Notes under the pieces: generated by a model | What the model was told of the DNA's origin: nothing | What the model saw: the letters and a program-made list of their open reading frames with translations, nothing else | Database searches by the model: none | Part shown: positions 17,771 through 25,993 of the stretch, piece by piece | How the letters are laid out: every line of letters begins with the position of its first letter | How positions within the stretch are numbered: the stretch's first letter is position 1 | Program-made: the position numbers and the translations under genes | DNA from: Streptomyces uncialis | GTDB taxonomy: Bacteria; Actinomycetota; Actinomycetes; Streptomycetales; Streptomycetaceae | NCBI RefSeq assembly: GCF_001905345.1 | Contig: NZ_LFBV01000010.1 | Span: 410,224-474,223, forward strand | Reading direction: 5' to 3' | DNA: 64,000 nucleotides

Positions 17771-19057
17771 TCACGCCGTCTTCTGCTCGCCCGGCCCGCG
17801 GCCCCGGGCGTCCCGGGGGATCAGGGTCGGGTTGACGTTCGACTTGACGACCTCGGCGGTGATGACGACCCGGGCGACGTCCTTGCGGGACGGCACCTCG
17901 TACATCACCGACATCAGGACCTCCTCCATGATGGCGCGCAGACCGCGCGCGCCGGTCTGGCGGAGGATCGCCTGGTCCGCGATGGCTTCCAGGGCGCCGC
18001 GCTCGAAGTCCAGCTCCACACCGTCGATCTCGAAGAGGCGCTGGTACTGCTTCATGAGCGCGTTGCGCGGCTCGACCAGGATCTGGAGCAGGGCCTCGCG
18101 GTCCAGGTTGTGGACCGAGGTGATCACCGGGAGACGGCCGATGAACTCGGGGATCATCCCGAACTTCACCAGGTCCTCCGGCATGACCTCCTCGAACTGG
18201 TCCTTCGACTCCAGCTCCCGCTTGGAGCGGATGGTCGCCCCGAAACCGATGCCCTTGGCGCCCGCCCGGGACTCGATGATCTTCTCCAGCCCCGCGAAGG
18301 CGCCACCCACGATGAACAGCACGTTCGTGGTGTCGATCTGGATGAACTCCTGGTGCGGGTGCTTGCGTCCGCCCTGCGGCGGTACGGAGGCGGTGGTGCC
18401 CTCCAGGATCTTCAGCAGGGCCTGCTGGACGCCCTCGCCCGACACATCGCGGGTGATCGACGGGTTCTCGCTCTTGCGGGCGACCTTGTCGATCTCGTCG
18501 ATGTAGATGATGCCGGTCTCGGCCTTCTTGACGTCGTAGTCAGCGGCCTGGATCAGCTTCAGCAGGATGTTCTCGACGTCCTCGCCGACATAACCCGCCT
18601 CCGTCAGCGCCGTCGCGTCCGCGATGGCGAACGGGACGTTCAGCATCCGGGCGAGCGTCTGCGCGAGCAGCGTCTTGCCGGAACCGGTGGGTCCGAGCAG
18701 CAGGATGTTGGACTTGCCCAACTCGATGATGTCGTCGCGTCCTTGGGACCCGCCGCTCTCACCTGCCTGGACCCTCTTGTAGTGGTTGTAGACCGCGACC
18801 GAGAGGGACTTCTTCGCGGCCTCCTGGCCGACGACATATCCCTCAAGGAACTCGTAGATCTCGCGGGGCTTGGGCAGTTCCTCCCAGCGCACCTCGCTCG
18901 TCTCCGCGAGTTCCTCCTCGATGATCTCGTTGCAGAGGTCGATGCACTCGTCGCAGATGTACACACCGGGGCCTGCGATGAGCTTCTTGACCTGCTTCTG
19001 GCTCTTGCCACAGAACGAGCACTTGAGCAGATCGCCGCCGTCACCGATGCGTGCCAC
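17771..19057 (-). CDS. clpX: ATP-dependent protease ATP-binding subunit ClpX
   Basis: A 428-residue AAA+ unfoldase. The N-terminal zinc-binding domain shows CSFCGK and CDECIDLC (four cysteines, residues about 14-42). Walker A GPTGSGKT is near residue 122, Walker B IIYIDEIDK near 183, and the pore-loop/sensor regions continue into the C-terminal domain. It unfolds substrates for ClpP. GTG 19057 gives MARIGDGGDLLKCSFC, the usual ClpX N-terminus in streptomycetes. It lies downstream of clpP1 and clpP2; the 155-bp gap to clpP2 contains a stem-loop, so clpX may be partly uncoupled from clpP1P2. Confidence 0.97.
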   Translation of the reverse strand: MARIGDGGDLLKCSFCGKSQKQVKKLIAGPGVYICDECIDLCNEIIEEELAETSEVRWEELPKPREIYEFLEGYVVGQEAAKKSLSVAVYNHYKRVQAGESGGSQGRDDIIELGKSNILLLGPTGSGKTLLAQTLARMLNVPFAIADATALTEAGYVGEDVENILLKLIQAADYDVKKAETGIIYIDEIDKVARKSENPSITRDVSGEGVQQALLKILEGTTASVPPQGGRKHPHQEFIQIDTTNVLFIVGGAFAGLEKIIESRAGAKGIGFGATIRSKRELESKDQFEEVMPEDLVKFGMIPEFIGRLPVITSVHNLDREALLQILVEPRNALMKQYQRLFEIDGVELDFERGALEAIADQAILRQTGARGLRAIMEEVLMSVMYEVPSRKDVARVVITAEVVKSNVNPTLIPRDARGRGPGEQKTA

Positions 19058-19148
19058 GAGGTGCTTCCCCTTCGCCTGGGAGACGCCGCGTAAGCGACTC
19101 CTGGTGCCTCATATCCGACGGTACCTTGCCGGGCCCCCCGTTCGGGCC

Positions 19149-19190
19149 CCTCTTGGCGCGGTTCACTTCGACGTGGACCACGCCAAGAGG
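19149..19190 (-). promoter_or_regulatory. stem-loop between clpP2 and clpX
   Basis: CCTCTTGGCG (19149-19158) pairs perfectly with CGCCAAGAGG (19181-19190) around a 22-base loop. It could be a terminator/attenuator after clpP2 or an operator for clpX. Confidence 0.55.
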
Positions 19191-19212
19191 CAGCAAATCA
19201 TGCCGTGATGGG

Positions 19213-19893
19213 TCAGACGACCGAGGTGTTGTTCATCTTCCGGGTGGAGATGACCTGGTCGATCAGCCCGTAGGCCAGCGCGTCCTCGGCCGTGAGGATC
19301 TTGTCGCGCTCGATGTCCTCGCGGATCTTCTCGATCGGCGTGGTGGAGTGCTTGGCCAGCATGTCCTCCAGCTGGGCGCGCATCCGCAGGATCTCGTTCG
19401 CGGCGATCTCCAGGTCGGAGACCTGTCCGCGGCCGGTCTCGCTGTACGGCTGGTGGATCAGCACCCGCGCGTTGGGCAGGGCCATGCGCTTGCCGGGCGT
19501 GCCGGCGGCGAGCAGGATCGCGGCGGCGGAGGCTGCCTGGCCCATGCAGACCGTCTGCACCTCCGGCTTCACGAACTGCATCGTGTCGTAGATCGCCGTG
19601 AGCGCGGTGAACGAGCCACCGGGGCTGTTGATGTACAGCGAGATGTCACGGTCGGGGTCCATCGACTCCAGGCACAGCAGCTGCGCCATGACGTCGTTGG
19701 CGGAGGCGTCGTCGACCTGGACACCCAGGAAGATGATCCGCTCCTCGAAGAGCTTCGCGTACGGGTCGTACTCGCGCACACCCTGCGAGGTGCGCTCGAC
19801 GAAGCGGGGGATGATGTAGCGGGACTCGGCTCGGGGGCCGGCGTACTCAGCCTGCGTACGGGCGTAGAGGCCGCTGCCGGGGAAATCGTTCAC
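19213..19893 (-). CDS. clpP2: ATP-dependent Clp protease proteolytic subunit ClpP2
   Basis: A 226-residue serine protease subunit. The catalytic serine lies in MGQAASAAAILLAAG and the histidine in ARVLIHQPY; the aspartate is in the following helix region. The N-terminal 20-25 residues (NDFPGSGLYARTQ) form the axial loop/propeptide typical of actinobacterial ClpP2. It assembles with ClpP1 into mixed tetradecamers served by ClpX or ClpC. GTG 19893 is the start. clpP1 lies 122 bp upstream on the same strand, presumably in one transcript. Confidence 0.95.
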   Translation of the reverse strand: MNDFPGSGLYARTQAEYAGPRAESRYIIPRFVERTSQGVREYDPYAKLFEERIIFLGVQVDDASANDVMAQLLCLESMDPDRDISLYINSPGGSFTALTAIYDTMQFVKPEVQTVCMGQAASAAAILLAAGTPGKRMALPNARVLIHQPYSETGRGQVSDLEIAANEILRMRAQLEDMLAKHSTTPIEKIREDIERDKILTAEDALAYGLIDQVISTRKMNNTSVV

Positions 19894-20015
19894 TGTCTCT
19901 CCTGATAGGCGCTGTGGCGGTCGGCTGGGGGCGCTGAGGGGGTCGTGCGGCCCGGGCGGGGGCGGGGCACCGGGCTTCCTCGCCCCGGCCCCTTGCCCGC
20001 ACCGGCCGTCCGGAC

Positions 20016-20636
20016 TCAGGCCGCCCCGGTGCCTCCGCCGCCCGGCATACCGGCCGCGGTGGGCATGATGTCGTCGATCAGGCCGTACTGCTTGGCCTCG
20101 ATCGGGTCGAACCAGCGGTCACGGTCCGAGTCACGGGTGATCTGCTCGACGGTCTGACCGGTGTGGAACGAGGTCAGCTCCGCCATCCGCTTCTTGGTGT
20201 GCAGCAGCCGCTCGGCGTGGATCTTGATGTCCGAGGCCGAGCCCGCGAGACCCGCGGACGGCTGGTGGATCAGGATCTCGGCGTTCGGCAGGGCGAACCG
20301 CTTGCCCGGGGTACCCGCGGACAGCAGGAACTGGCCCATGGAGGCCGCCATGCCCATGGCGATCGTCACCACATCGTTCTTGATGTACTGCATGGTGTCG
20401 TAGATCGCCATACCCGCGGTGATCGAGCCGCCGGGGCTGTTGATGTAGAGGAAGATGTCCTTGTCCGGGTCGGAGGCAAGGAGCAGCAGCTGTGCGGTGA
20501 TCTTGTTGGCGATGTCGTCGTCGACCGGCTGGCCGAGGAAGATGATCCGCTCGTTGAGCAGCCGGTTGTAGACCTGGTCGCCGAGGCCACCACCGATGGA
20601 AGGCTCACCGGCGGCGGAGGGCATCAGATTCGTCAC
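20016..20636 (-). CDS. clpP1: ATP-dependent Clp protease proteolytic subunit ClpP1
   Basis: A 206-residue subunit with catalytic Ser in MGMAASMGQFLLSAG and His in AEILIHQPS. I place the start at GTG 20636 (VTNLMPSAAGEPS), which has AGGTGG 4 bases upstream; ATG 20624 is an alternative, and the open frame beyond 20636 has no ClpP similarity. In streptomycetes clpP1 leads the clpP1-clpP2 operon, activated by ClgR, and loss of ClpP1 affects differentiation. A ClgR-like palindrome lies 164-177 bp upstream (20800-20813). Confidence 0.95.
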   Translation of the reverse strand: MTNLMPSAAGEPSIGGGLGDQVYNRLLNERIIFLGQPVDDDIANKITAQLLLLASDPDKDIFLYINSPGGSITAGMAIYDTMQYIKNDVVTIAMGMAASMGQFLLSAGTPGKRFALPNAEILIHQPSAGLAGSASDIKIHAERLLHTKKRMAELTSFHTGQTVEQITRDSDRDRWFDPIEAKQYGLIDDIMPTAAGMPGGGGTGAA

Positions 20637-20799
20637 GTATCCACCTGCTCGTCTTACGACGGCGCCGGGCCGTCTCACGTCTTCTGCTGGGGCATGGGGC
20701 CCTCGCTGCGCCGCGTCGCGGCGGTCCGGGGGCTCCCCTGCCCTCGTATTCATGGACCCTAACGCGATGGGGGCCGGGGGCCATCCCGCATAAGGAACT

Positions 20800-20813
20800 G
20801 TTCGCTGTCAGCG
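20800..20813. promoter_or_regulatory. candidate ClgR operator
   Basis: GTTCGCTGTCAGCG contains the palindrome CGCT-N3-AGCG, matching the CGCY-N3-RGCG core I recall for actinobacterial ClgR sites, with the GTT extension seen in Streptomyces. It lies upstream of clpP1, a known ClgR target in S. lividans. Confidence 0.65.
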
Positions 20814-21001
20814 CAGGTCGTCGGCACCGGGCCCGGCGAGCGGCCGGGTGGGACCCGTCCCCCTTGTCCCCCTTGGGCACGGGTGTACGAGGACGGGGGC
20901 GCGGGGCGGCGCCGGCCGGTACCGGGGAGGGGGTCCGGCGGGGGCCGGGGGACGGGTCCGGCGGGGACCCGCGGGTGGCCTGTACGGGGTGCGGGAACGG
21001 C

Positions 21002-21040
21002 CGAGGGGCCCGGGAAGCGTGACGCTTTCCGGGCCCCTCG
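21002..21040 (-). terminator. tig terminator hairpin
   Basis: An 18-bp stem with a single G.T-type mismatch (GAGGGGCCCGG...CCGGGCCCCTC) and a 3-base TGA loop begins 25 bases after the trigger factor stop. Confidence 0.88.
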
Positions 21041-21064
21041 GGGTGCCGCTGTGTACCGCGTGGA

Positions 21065-22459
21065 TCAGGACTGGTCGGACGCGTCCGACTTCGCCTCGGC
21101 GGACTCGGACGGCTCGGCGGCGGCCTCGGTGACCGTCTCCTCCTCGTCCTCGTCGTCCAGGTCGACGACCTCGCCGTTGGTGTCCTTGACGGTGGCCGAC
21201 TCGACGACGACGGCGAGCGCCTTGCCGCGGGCGACCTCGCCCACCAGCATCGGCACCTGGCCGCCCTCGACCACGGCCTGGGCGAACTGGTCGGGGGACA
21301 TACCGGAGGACGCCGCACGCCGCATGAGGTGCTCGGTGAGCTCCTCCTGGTTGACGTTCAGCTTCTCCTTGCTGACCAGCTCGTCGAGGACGAACTGGGT
21401 CTTGATGCCCTTGAGCGCGGCGTCCTTGGTCTCGCTGTCGAACTCCTCGGCGGTCTTGCCCTGGATCTCCAGGTACTTGTCGAGGGTCAGACCCATCTGG
21501 CCGAGCTGGTGGTGCTCAAGGTTGTGCTTGCGGGTGTTGATCTCGTCCTCGAGCAGCTTGTCCGGGACGGGCACCTCGACCAGTTCGAGCAGCTTCTCCA
21601 GGACCCGCTCCTGGGCCTGGGTGGCCTGGTCGTACTGCTTCATGTTCGCCAGCCGCTTGCGGCTGTCGTCCTTGAGCTCGTCGAGGGTGTCGAACTCCGA
21701 CGCGAGCTGCGCGAAGTCGTCGTCCAGCTCCGGCAGCTCACGGGAGGCGACCTGGCTGACCTTGACGGTCACCTCGGCCTCCTTGCCCGCGGCGGAGCCG
21801 CCCTTGAGCTCGGAGGTGAAGGTGGCCTCAGCCCCGGCCTCCAGGCCCTTCACGGCCTCGTCGATGCCTTCCAGCAGCTCACCCGAGCCGATGGTGTAGG
21901 ACACGGCGCTGGCGACGCCGTCCTCCAGCACCTCGCCGTCGACCTTGGCTTCCAGGTCGAGGGTGAGGACGTCACCGTCCTGGGCGGCGCGCTCGACCGG
22001 CGAGGTGGACGCGAAGCGCTCGCGCAGCTCCTCGACGGCCTTGGCGATGTCCTCGTCGGTGACCTCGATGGCGTCGACCTCGACCTCGATACCCGAGTAG
22101 TCGGGAATCTCGATCGCCGGACGGATGTCGACCTCGGCGGTGAAGTTCAGCGTCTCGCCGTCCTTCAGCTCCGTGATGTCGACCTCGGGCTGTCCGAGGA
22201 CATTCAGCTCGGCCTCGTTCACGGCCTCGGTGTAGAACTTCGGAAGCGCGTCGTTGACGGCCTCCTCCAGCACGGCACCACGGCCGAAGCGCTGGTCGAT
22301 GACCCGGGCCGGGATCTTGCCCTTCCGGAAACCCTTCACCGTGACCTGCTGGTTGATCTTCTTGTACGCCGCGTCGAGGCTGGGCTTGAGCTCCTCGAAG
22401 GGCACCTCAACAGTGAGCCGAACCCGAGTCGGGTTCAGGGTCTCCACGGCGCTCTTCAC
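21065..22459 (-). CDS. tig: trigger factor, ribosome-associated chaperone
   Basis: A 464-residue protein. The ribosome-binding domain (1-130) has the signature GFRKGKIPARVI near residue 45. A FKBP-type prolyl isomerase domain follows (about 150-245), then the long helical C-terminal chaperone domain, and a terminal acidic Asp/Glu/Ser-rich tail (about 430-464) that is usual in actinobacterial Tig. GTG 22459 has AAGGAG 9 bases upstream; the open frame beyond it is unrelated. It captures nascent chains at the exit tunnel. It is followed on the same strand by clpP1, so folding and degradation genes are adjacent. Confidence 0.95.
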   Translation of the reverse strand: MKSAVETLNPTRVRLTVEVPFEELKPSLDAAYKKINQQVTVKGFRKGKIPARVIDQRFGRGAVLEEAVNDALPKFYTEAVNEAELNVLGQPEVDITELKDGETLNFTAEVDIRPAIEIPDYSGIEVEVDAIEVTDEDIAKAVEELRERFASTSPVERAAQDGDVLTLDLEAKVDGEVLEDGVASAVSYTIGSGELLEGIDEAVKGLEAGAEATFTSELKGGSAAGKEAEVTVKVSQVASRELPELDDDFAQLASEFDTLDELKDDSRKRLANMKQYDQATQAQERVLEKLLELVEVPVPDKLLEDEINTRKHNLEHHQLGQMGLTLDKYLEIQGKTAEEFDSETKDAALKGIKTQFVLDELVSKEKLNVNQEELTEHLMRRAASSGMSPDQFAQAVVEGGQVPMLVGEVARGKALAVVVESATVKDTNGEVVDLDDEDEEETVTEAAAEPSESAEAKSDASDQS

Positions 22460-22686
22460 GGTTCGGTCTCCTTGTGGCTGACTGCTTGGGTTGCTACCTG
22501 GCCGCACCCGGGAACGGGGAGCCTCGGCGGAGTCGCGGCCCCGAGAGACGTACGTGTGCGTGTCACAGACCCGCCGAACCTGATTCTCGGTGTGGCGGTG
22601 CTGTGTACTGAACGTGCGGACACACGGGCGCGCAACCTGCATAGTAACCGCAGGCGATACGCGCCCCAAAGGTGATCTTCATGTGG

Positions 22687-22760
22687 TCGGGGTGGCGGGA
22701 TTTGAACCCACGGCCTTCCGCTCCCAAAGCGGACGCGCTACCAAGCTGCGCCACACCCCG
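22687..22760 (-). tRNA. tRNA-Pro (anticodon UGG)
   Basis: Read on the minus strand, this 74-nt cloverleaf has acceptor CGGGGTG/CACCCCG, anticodon stem TCCGC/GCGGA with loop TTTGGGA (anticodon TGG), and T-arm GTGGG-TTCAAAT-CCCGC. Discriminator A at 22687 is followed by an encoded CCA (22686-22684). It lies upstream of tig on the same strand. Confidence 0.97.
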
Positions 22761-22909
22761 TCGGTGCGACACAGAGGGTACATGGCCGCAGGCTGCGGGG
22801 CTCCCGCATTTCGCGGGCGGCGTGGCTCCTGGACACGGGTGTGCGACGAGGGGCCGCGACCCGCTAGGATGCTGCCCGTGCCGCGGTCCTTGACCTGCGG
22901 CGCGACCGT

Positions 22910-22980
22910 GCGGGCGTAGCTCAATGGTAGAGCCCTAGTCTTCCAAACTAGCTACGCGGGTTCGATTCCCGTCGCCCGCT
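22910..22980 (+). tRNA. tRNA-Gly (anticodon UCC)
   Basis: A 71-nt cloverleaf has acceptor GCGGGCG/CGCCCGC, D-stem GCTC/GAGC, anticodon stem CTAGT/ACTAG with loop CTTCCAA (anticodon TCC), and T-arm CGGG-TTCGATT-CCCG. Discriminator T is followed by an encoded CCA at 22981-22983. Confidence 0.97.
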
Positions 22981-22992
22981 CCAGGCCGTACC

Positions 22993-23042
22993 GGGGCCGG
23001 GTCGGAGGATGTCCCTGAGGGGGCGCCCGCCGACCCGGCCCC
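22993..23042 (+). terminator. hairpin after tRNA-Gly
   Basis: GGGGCCGGGTCGG (22993-23005) pairs exactly with 23030-23042 around a 24-base loop, 10 bases past the tRNA CCA end. The rest of the 315-bp gap to 23298 is G+C-rich with CCGGC-type short repeats and no gene. Confidence 0.75.
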
Positions 23043-23298
23043 GCGGCGTTCCCGGCCCTGCGGCTCCGCCCGGCGACCTTGCCCGGCGCCGCGGTTCTTC
23101 CGGCCCCCGGCTTTTCCGGCCCTGCCGCGCGCACGCCTCGCTCGGGGACGTGGCACGCCTCGGCCATTCCCGCTCCGCCGCAGGGGACAGCTTCATCCTT
23201 AGACTTCGCGCACGGGCGCGGACCGTGGGCGCGCGCGAAGAGGCCCGTGGCCCGGCGTGCGGCCACGGGTCGGTGACGGGACCGTCGGTCCGGGCCGG

Positions 23299-23499
23299 TC
23301 AGGGGTCGATCGAGCCGATCGAGTTGCCCACGGCGTCCAGGAAGTTCTCGATGTCGTCGGCCATCCCCGTGGAAGCCAGGAAGAAGCCGAAGAGTATGGC
23401 GACGACGGCGGGTCCCGCCTTGAGCGATCCTCCCCTGATCAGCACCACGAGGATGATCGCCAACAGCAGTACCACTGACAGCGAAATGGCCACTCTCAT
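23299..23499 (-). CDS. small two-helix membrane protein, unknown function
   Basis: A 66-residue protein (MRVAISLSVVLLLAIILVV...) with two hydrophobic segments (about 3-23 and 30-46), a single-Arg-Gly hinge (IRGGSLKAGP) and an acidic soluble tail (ADDIENFLDAVGNSIG). ATG 23499 has GAGGG 6 bases upstream; GTG 23502 is directly adjacent and also possible. Good ribosome site, codon usage and the clean helix pattern support a real gene. It resembles short conserved Streptomyces membrane proteins, but I recognise no function. It is divergent from the acyltransferase gene across a 700-bp gap. Confidence 0.75.
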   Translation of the reverse strand: MRVAISLSVVLLLAIILVVLIRGGSLKAGPAVVAILFGFFLASTGMADDIENFLDAVGNSIGSIDP

Positions 23500-24217
23500 C
23501 ACACACCCTCGGTCGGTTCAGGCTCCCCGGCCGGGGGTGCGACCCCGCACGCCCCGCCAGAACCATCGTGCCACCAACCGGCCCGGACCATGCGGCCGGT
23601 GACAGATCGTCGGGATACGGGTTGACGGCGGACCTCGCGCGAAGGGCCGCGCGGGAGGGGCGGGAGCCCTGGCCGGAGCCCCGGGCACGCGGAGGGCGGG
23701 GCGGACCCCGGACGGGGAAGCCGGGAATTCCCGTATGTCCCGCCGGTTGAATTCAAGCCGATCGTTTCGAGGTTCACACAGTTTGTTCGCAGGTATTTCG
23801 AATGCGCCGTGCCGCTATCCCGGAAGACATGACCGCCGGCATCGCGGCCGGATCGTCCGTTCGGCCGGGGGTGTCCCCCGAATGGGCGATGGGCGAACAT
23901 TCCGCCGGTGACACCCGTGCACGTTATGCACCGTTTAAGCCGGAAGAAAGCGTACGTAACGGTCAACTCTGTTGCTGCACAAGCCACCTTCAGGGCTCTG
24001 ACCAGGGACGCGCAACCCGCAGGTGCACTTCTCCGAATACGGGGTAGGCGCATCGCATGGGTCGATTTCCGCGAGATACGGAGCGAGAAACCTCGGGGCG
24101 CGTTTCACCAAATGCCGCCCCCGACGCTAGGGTTCCTCAAATGTTTCCCACTGCCCTGCCCCACGCACGCGCGGTGAGGTCACGGATCGTTTCCCCCAGC
24201 TCCTGGTGGGAGGGCCT
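23500..24217. other. 700-bp divergent gap, no supported gene
   Basis: Between about 23750 and 24170 the sequence is noticeably richer in A+T than the flanks, like promoter DNA. It contains a perfect interrupted palindrome GTGCA-N5-TGCAC at 23917-23931. Small open frames here lack Streptomyces codon bias and ribosome sites. Confidence 0.5.
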
Positions 24218-25435
24218 GTGATCAACTCGCTACGACCGTCCGGCCGTCATTCCGCACCAACCCCGTCGGCCACCGGACCGGACCGCACCACCACGCCGAC
24301 CGACCACAGCGAACCCGCCGACGGCGTGCCGACCCCCCGCACCCGCCGCGGCGGTCCCCCGGCGACGTCGACCCCCTCCGGGGACGCGGGCAAGCCCGCC
24401 GCGCAGCGCGACCCGTTCTTCGACAACGCCAAGTACCTGGCCATCGTGCTGGTCGCCATGGGACACGCGTGGGAGCCGCTGACCGATCAGAGCCGCACCG
24501 CGAACGCGCTCTATCTGACCGTGTACGCCTTCCATATGCCGGCCTTCATCCTGATCTCGGGCTACTTCTCGCGGAACTTCGACATGAGTCCCGCCCGGGT
24601 CCGCAAGCTGCTGACCACGGTCGTCGCGCCGTACATCGCCTTCGAGATCGCGTACACCGTCTTCAAGCGCTGGGCCGACGACGATCCCGGGCACCAGCTC
24701 AGCCTGCTCGATCCGTGGTACCTGACCTGGTTCCTGATCGCCCTCTTCGTCTGGCGGGTGTCCACCCCGCTGTGGAGGGTGGTGCGCTGGCCGGTGCCCG
24801 TCTCCCTGGGGATCGCCGCGCTCGCCTCCGTCTCGCCGAACATCGGCGACGACTTCGACCTCCAGCGGGTCCTCCAGTTCCTCCCCTTCTTCGTCATCGG
24901 TCTGCGCGCGCGGCCCGAGCACTTCCAGCTGATGCGGCGCCGTGAGGTGCGGCTGCTGTCGCTGCCGGTGTTCGCCGCCGCGCTGGTCGTCGCCTGGTGG
25001 GCGGTGCCCCGGATGGAGACGGGCTGGCTCTACCACAGCAGCAGCGCGCAGGAGTTGGGCGCGCCCTGGTGGACCGGGCCGGTGATGACGTTCGCGCTGT
25101 TCGGGTGCTCGATGGCGCTCACCGTGGGGTTCCTGTCCTGGGTGCCGCGGCGCCGGACCTGGTTCACGGTGCTGGGCGCGGGCACGTTGTGCGGGTACCT
25201 GCTGCACGGGTTCCTCGCGAAGGGGTCCCGCTTCTGGGGCTGGTACGACGCGCCCTGGGTGCATGAGCCCTACGGGCAGGTGGTCGTGACGCTGGTCGCG
25301 GGGGGCGCGGTGACTCTTATGTGTACGCCGCCTGTGCGGCGGGCGTTGGGGTTCGCGTTGGAGCCGAGGCTGGCGTGGGCCATGCGGAAGGATGCGGCGG
25401 AGGTCGCGCGCGAACGGGTTCACTCTCCCGGGTGA
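24218..25435 (+). CDS. acyltransferase family 3 membrane protein
   Basis: A 405-residue polytopic protein. After a Pro/Thr-rich 70-residue leader comes the acyltransferase-3 hallmark (FFDNAKYLAIVLVAMGHAWEPL), where the His in the first helix is the presumed catalytic residue, and then AFHMPAFILISGYFSRNF. About ten helices follow. Such proteins (OafA/Fuc4NAc O-acetylase type) move acetyl groups across the membrane onto cell-surface sugars or lipids. I prefer GTG 24218, with GGGAGG 3-8 bases upstream, over GTG 24206. The 3' end faces the ABC permease across repeat island A. Confidence 0.87.
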   Translation: MINSLRPSGRHSAPTPSATGPDRTTTPTDHSEPADGVPTPRTRRGGPPATSTPSGDAGKPAAQRDPFFDNAKYLAIVLVAMGHAWEPLTDQSRTANALYLTVYAFHMPAFILISGYFSRNFDMSPARVRKLLTTVVAPYIAFEIAYTVFKRWADDDPGHQLSLLDPWYLTWFLIALFVWRVSTPLWRVVRWPVPVSLGIAALASVSPNIGDDFDLQRVLQFLPFFVIGLRARPEHFQLMRRREVRLLSLPVFAAALVVAWWAVPRMETGWLYHSSSAQELGAPWWTGPVMTFALFGCSMALTVGFLSWVPRRRTWFTVLGAGTLCGYLLHGFLAKGSRFWGWYDAPWVHEPYGQVVVTLVAGGAVTLMCTPPVRRALGFALEPRLAWAMRKDAAEVARERVHSPG

Positions 25436-25993
25436 CCCCGTGACCCTGTCGCCCCGCGCCCCGTCGCTCGCGCCCCTGGGTCTGTCCGGCTGGGCGTACT
25501 TCGTTGCTGTGCCGTCGCTCGGTGGTTTTGCGCAGTTCCCCGCGCCCCTTTGGGGCGCCCCCGGTCTGTTCTTCGGGTCGGTGCCGGTCGGGATTCTCCG
25601 TCCTCGCTCCAACGCGCTCGGTCGGACATCCCCCTTACCCGACTGAAGAGCATCGGAGTCTGCGGGCAGAAATTCCCGCCCACCCCCTCCCGTGAGTCCT
25701 GCGACTGCACGAGGAGGATGGCGAAAAGCAACAGCAAGGGGCTGAGGCGCCCCCAAAGGGGCGCGGGGAACTGCGCAAAAGACGAGGGCCGACCCGCACC
25801 CGAACAGCGACCGCAACGGGGCAGCATCCAGGGGCGCGGGGAACTGCGCACCCACGAACGACCCGCACAGGGAACAAGTACGCCCAGCACAGGGAACCTC
25901 GGGGGCGCGAGCGAAGGCGACCTGCGGGGAACTGCGCACCCACGTCCGACCCGCACAGGGACAAGTACGTTCAGCACAGGGAACCCCGGAGGG
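25436..25993. repeat. repeat island A
   Basis: This 558-bp convergent gap is filled by modules that open with GCGCAGTTCCCCGCGCCCC or its complement (heads ending or starting at 25530, 25776, 25849 and 25937). It contains inverted-repeat element A (25530-25776). Its left flank (about 25478-25529: CTGTCCGGCTGGGCGTACTT onward) recurs in islands B and C. No gene is present. Confidence 0.9.
25530..25776 (+). mobile_element. 247-bp inverted-repeat element, copy A (MITE-like)
   Basis: Terminal inverted repeats lie at 25530-25559 and 25746-25776 (about 30 bp, one indel). Inside are a 34-bp block (25573-25606) identical in copies B and C, a 36-bp variable stretch, and a 50-bp core (25643-25692) differing from B and C at one base. 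The core holds the hairpin GCGGG-CAGAAATT-CCCGC. No transposase and no obvious target duplication are visible, so the mobile label is inference. Confidence 0.6.

Larger units (their letters stand above)
20637..21064. other. clpP1 upstream region
   Basis: This 428-bp gap holds the ClgR-like box and the tig terminator described separately. The central part (20830-20990) is G+C-rich with GGGGC/CGGGG runs and shows no gene. Confidence 0.6.

Noticed and set aside
22684..22983. tRNA pair as an integration site
   Set aside because: No integrase gene, no duplicated tRNA 3' end and no foreign-looking DNA lie nearby.
23802..24047. An 81-codon open frame in the long divergent gap
   Set aside because: It has no ribosome site, poor third-position bias and no recognisable features.
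25643..25692. Conserved 50-bp core as part of a small protein
   Set aside because: The spacer next to it differs by one base in length between copies, which shifts the frame, and no shared start codon with a ribosome site is found.
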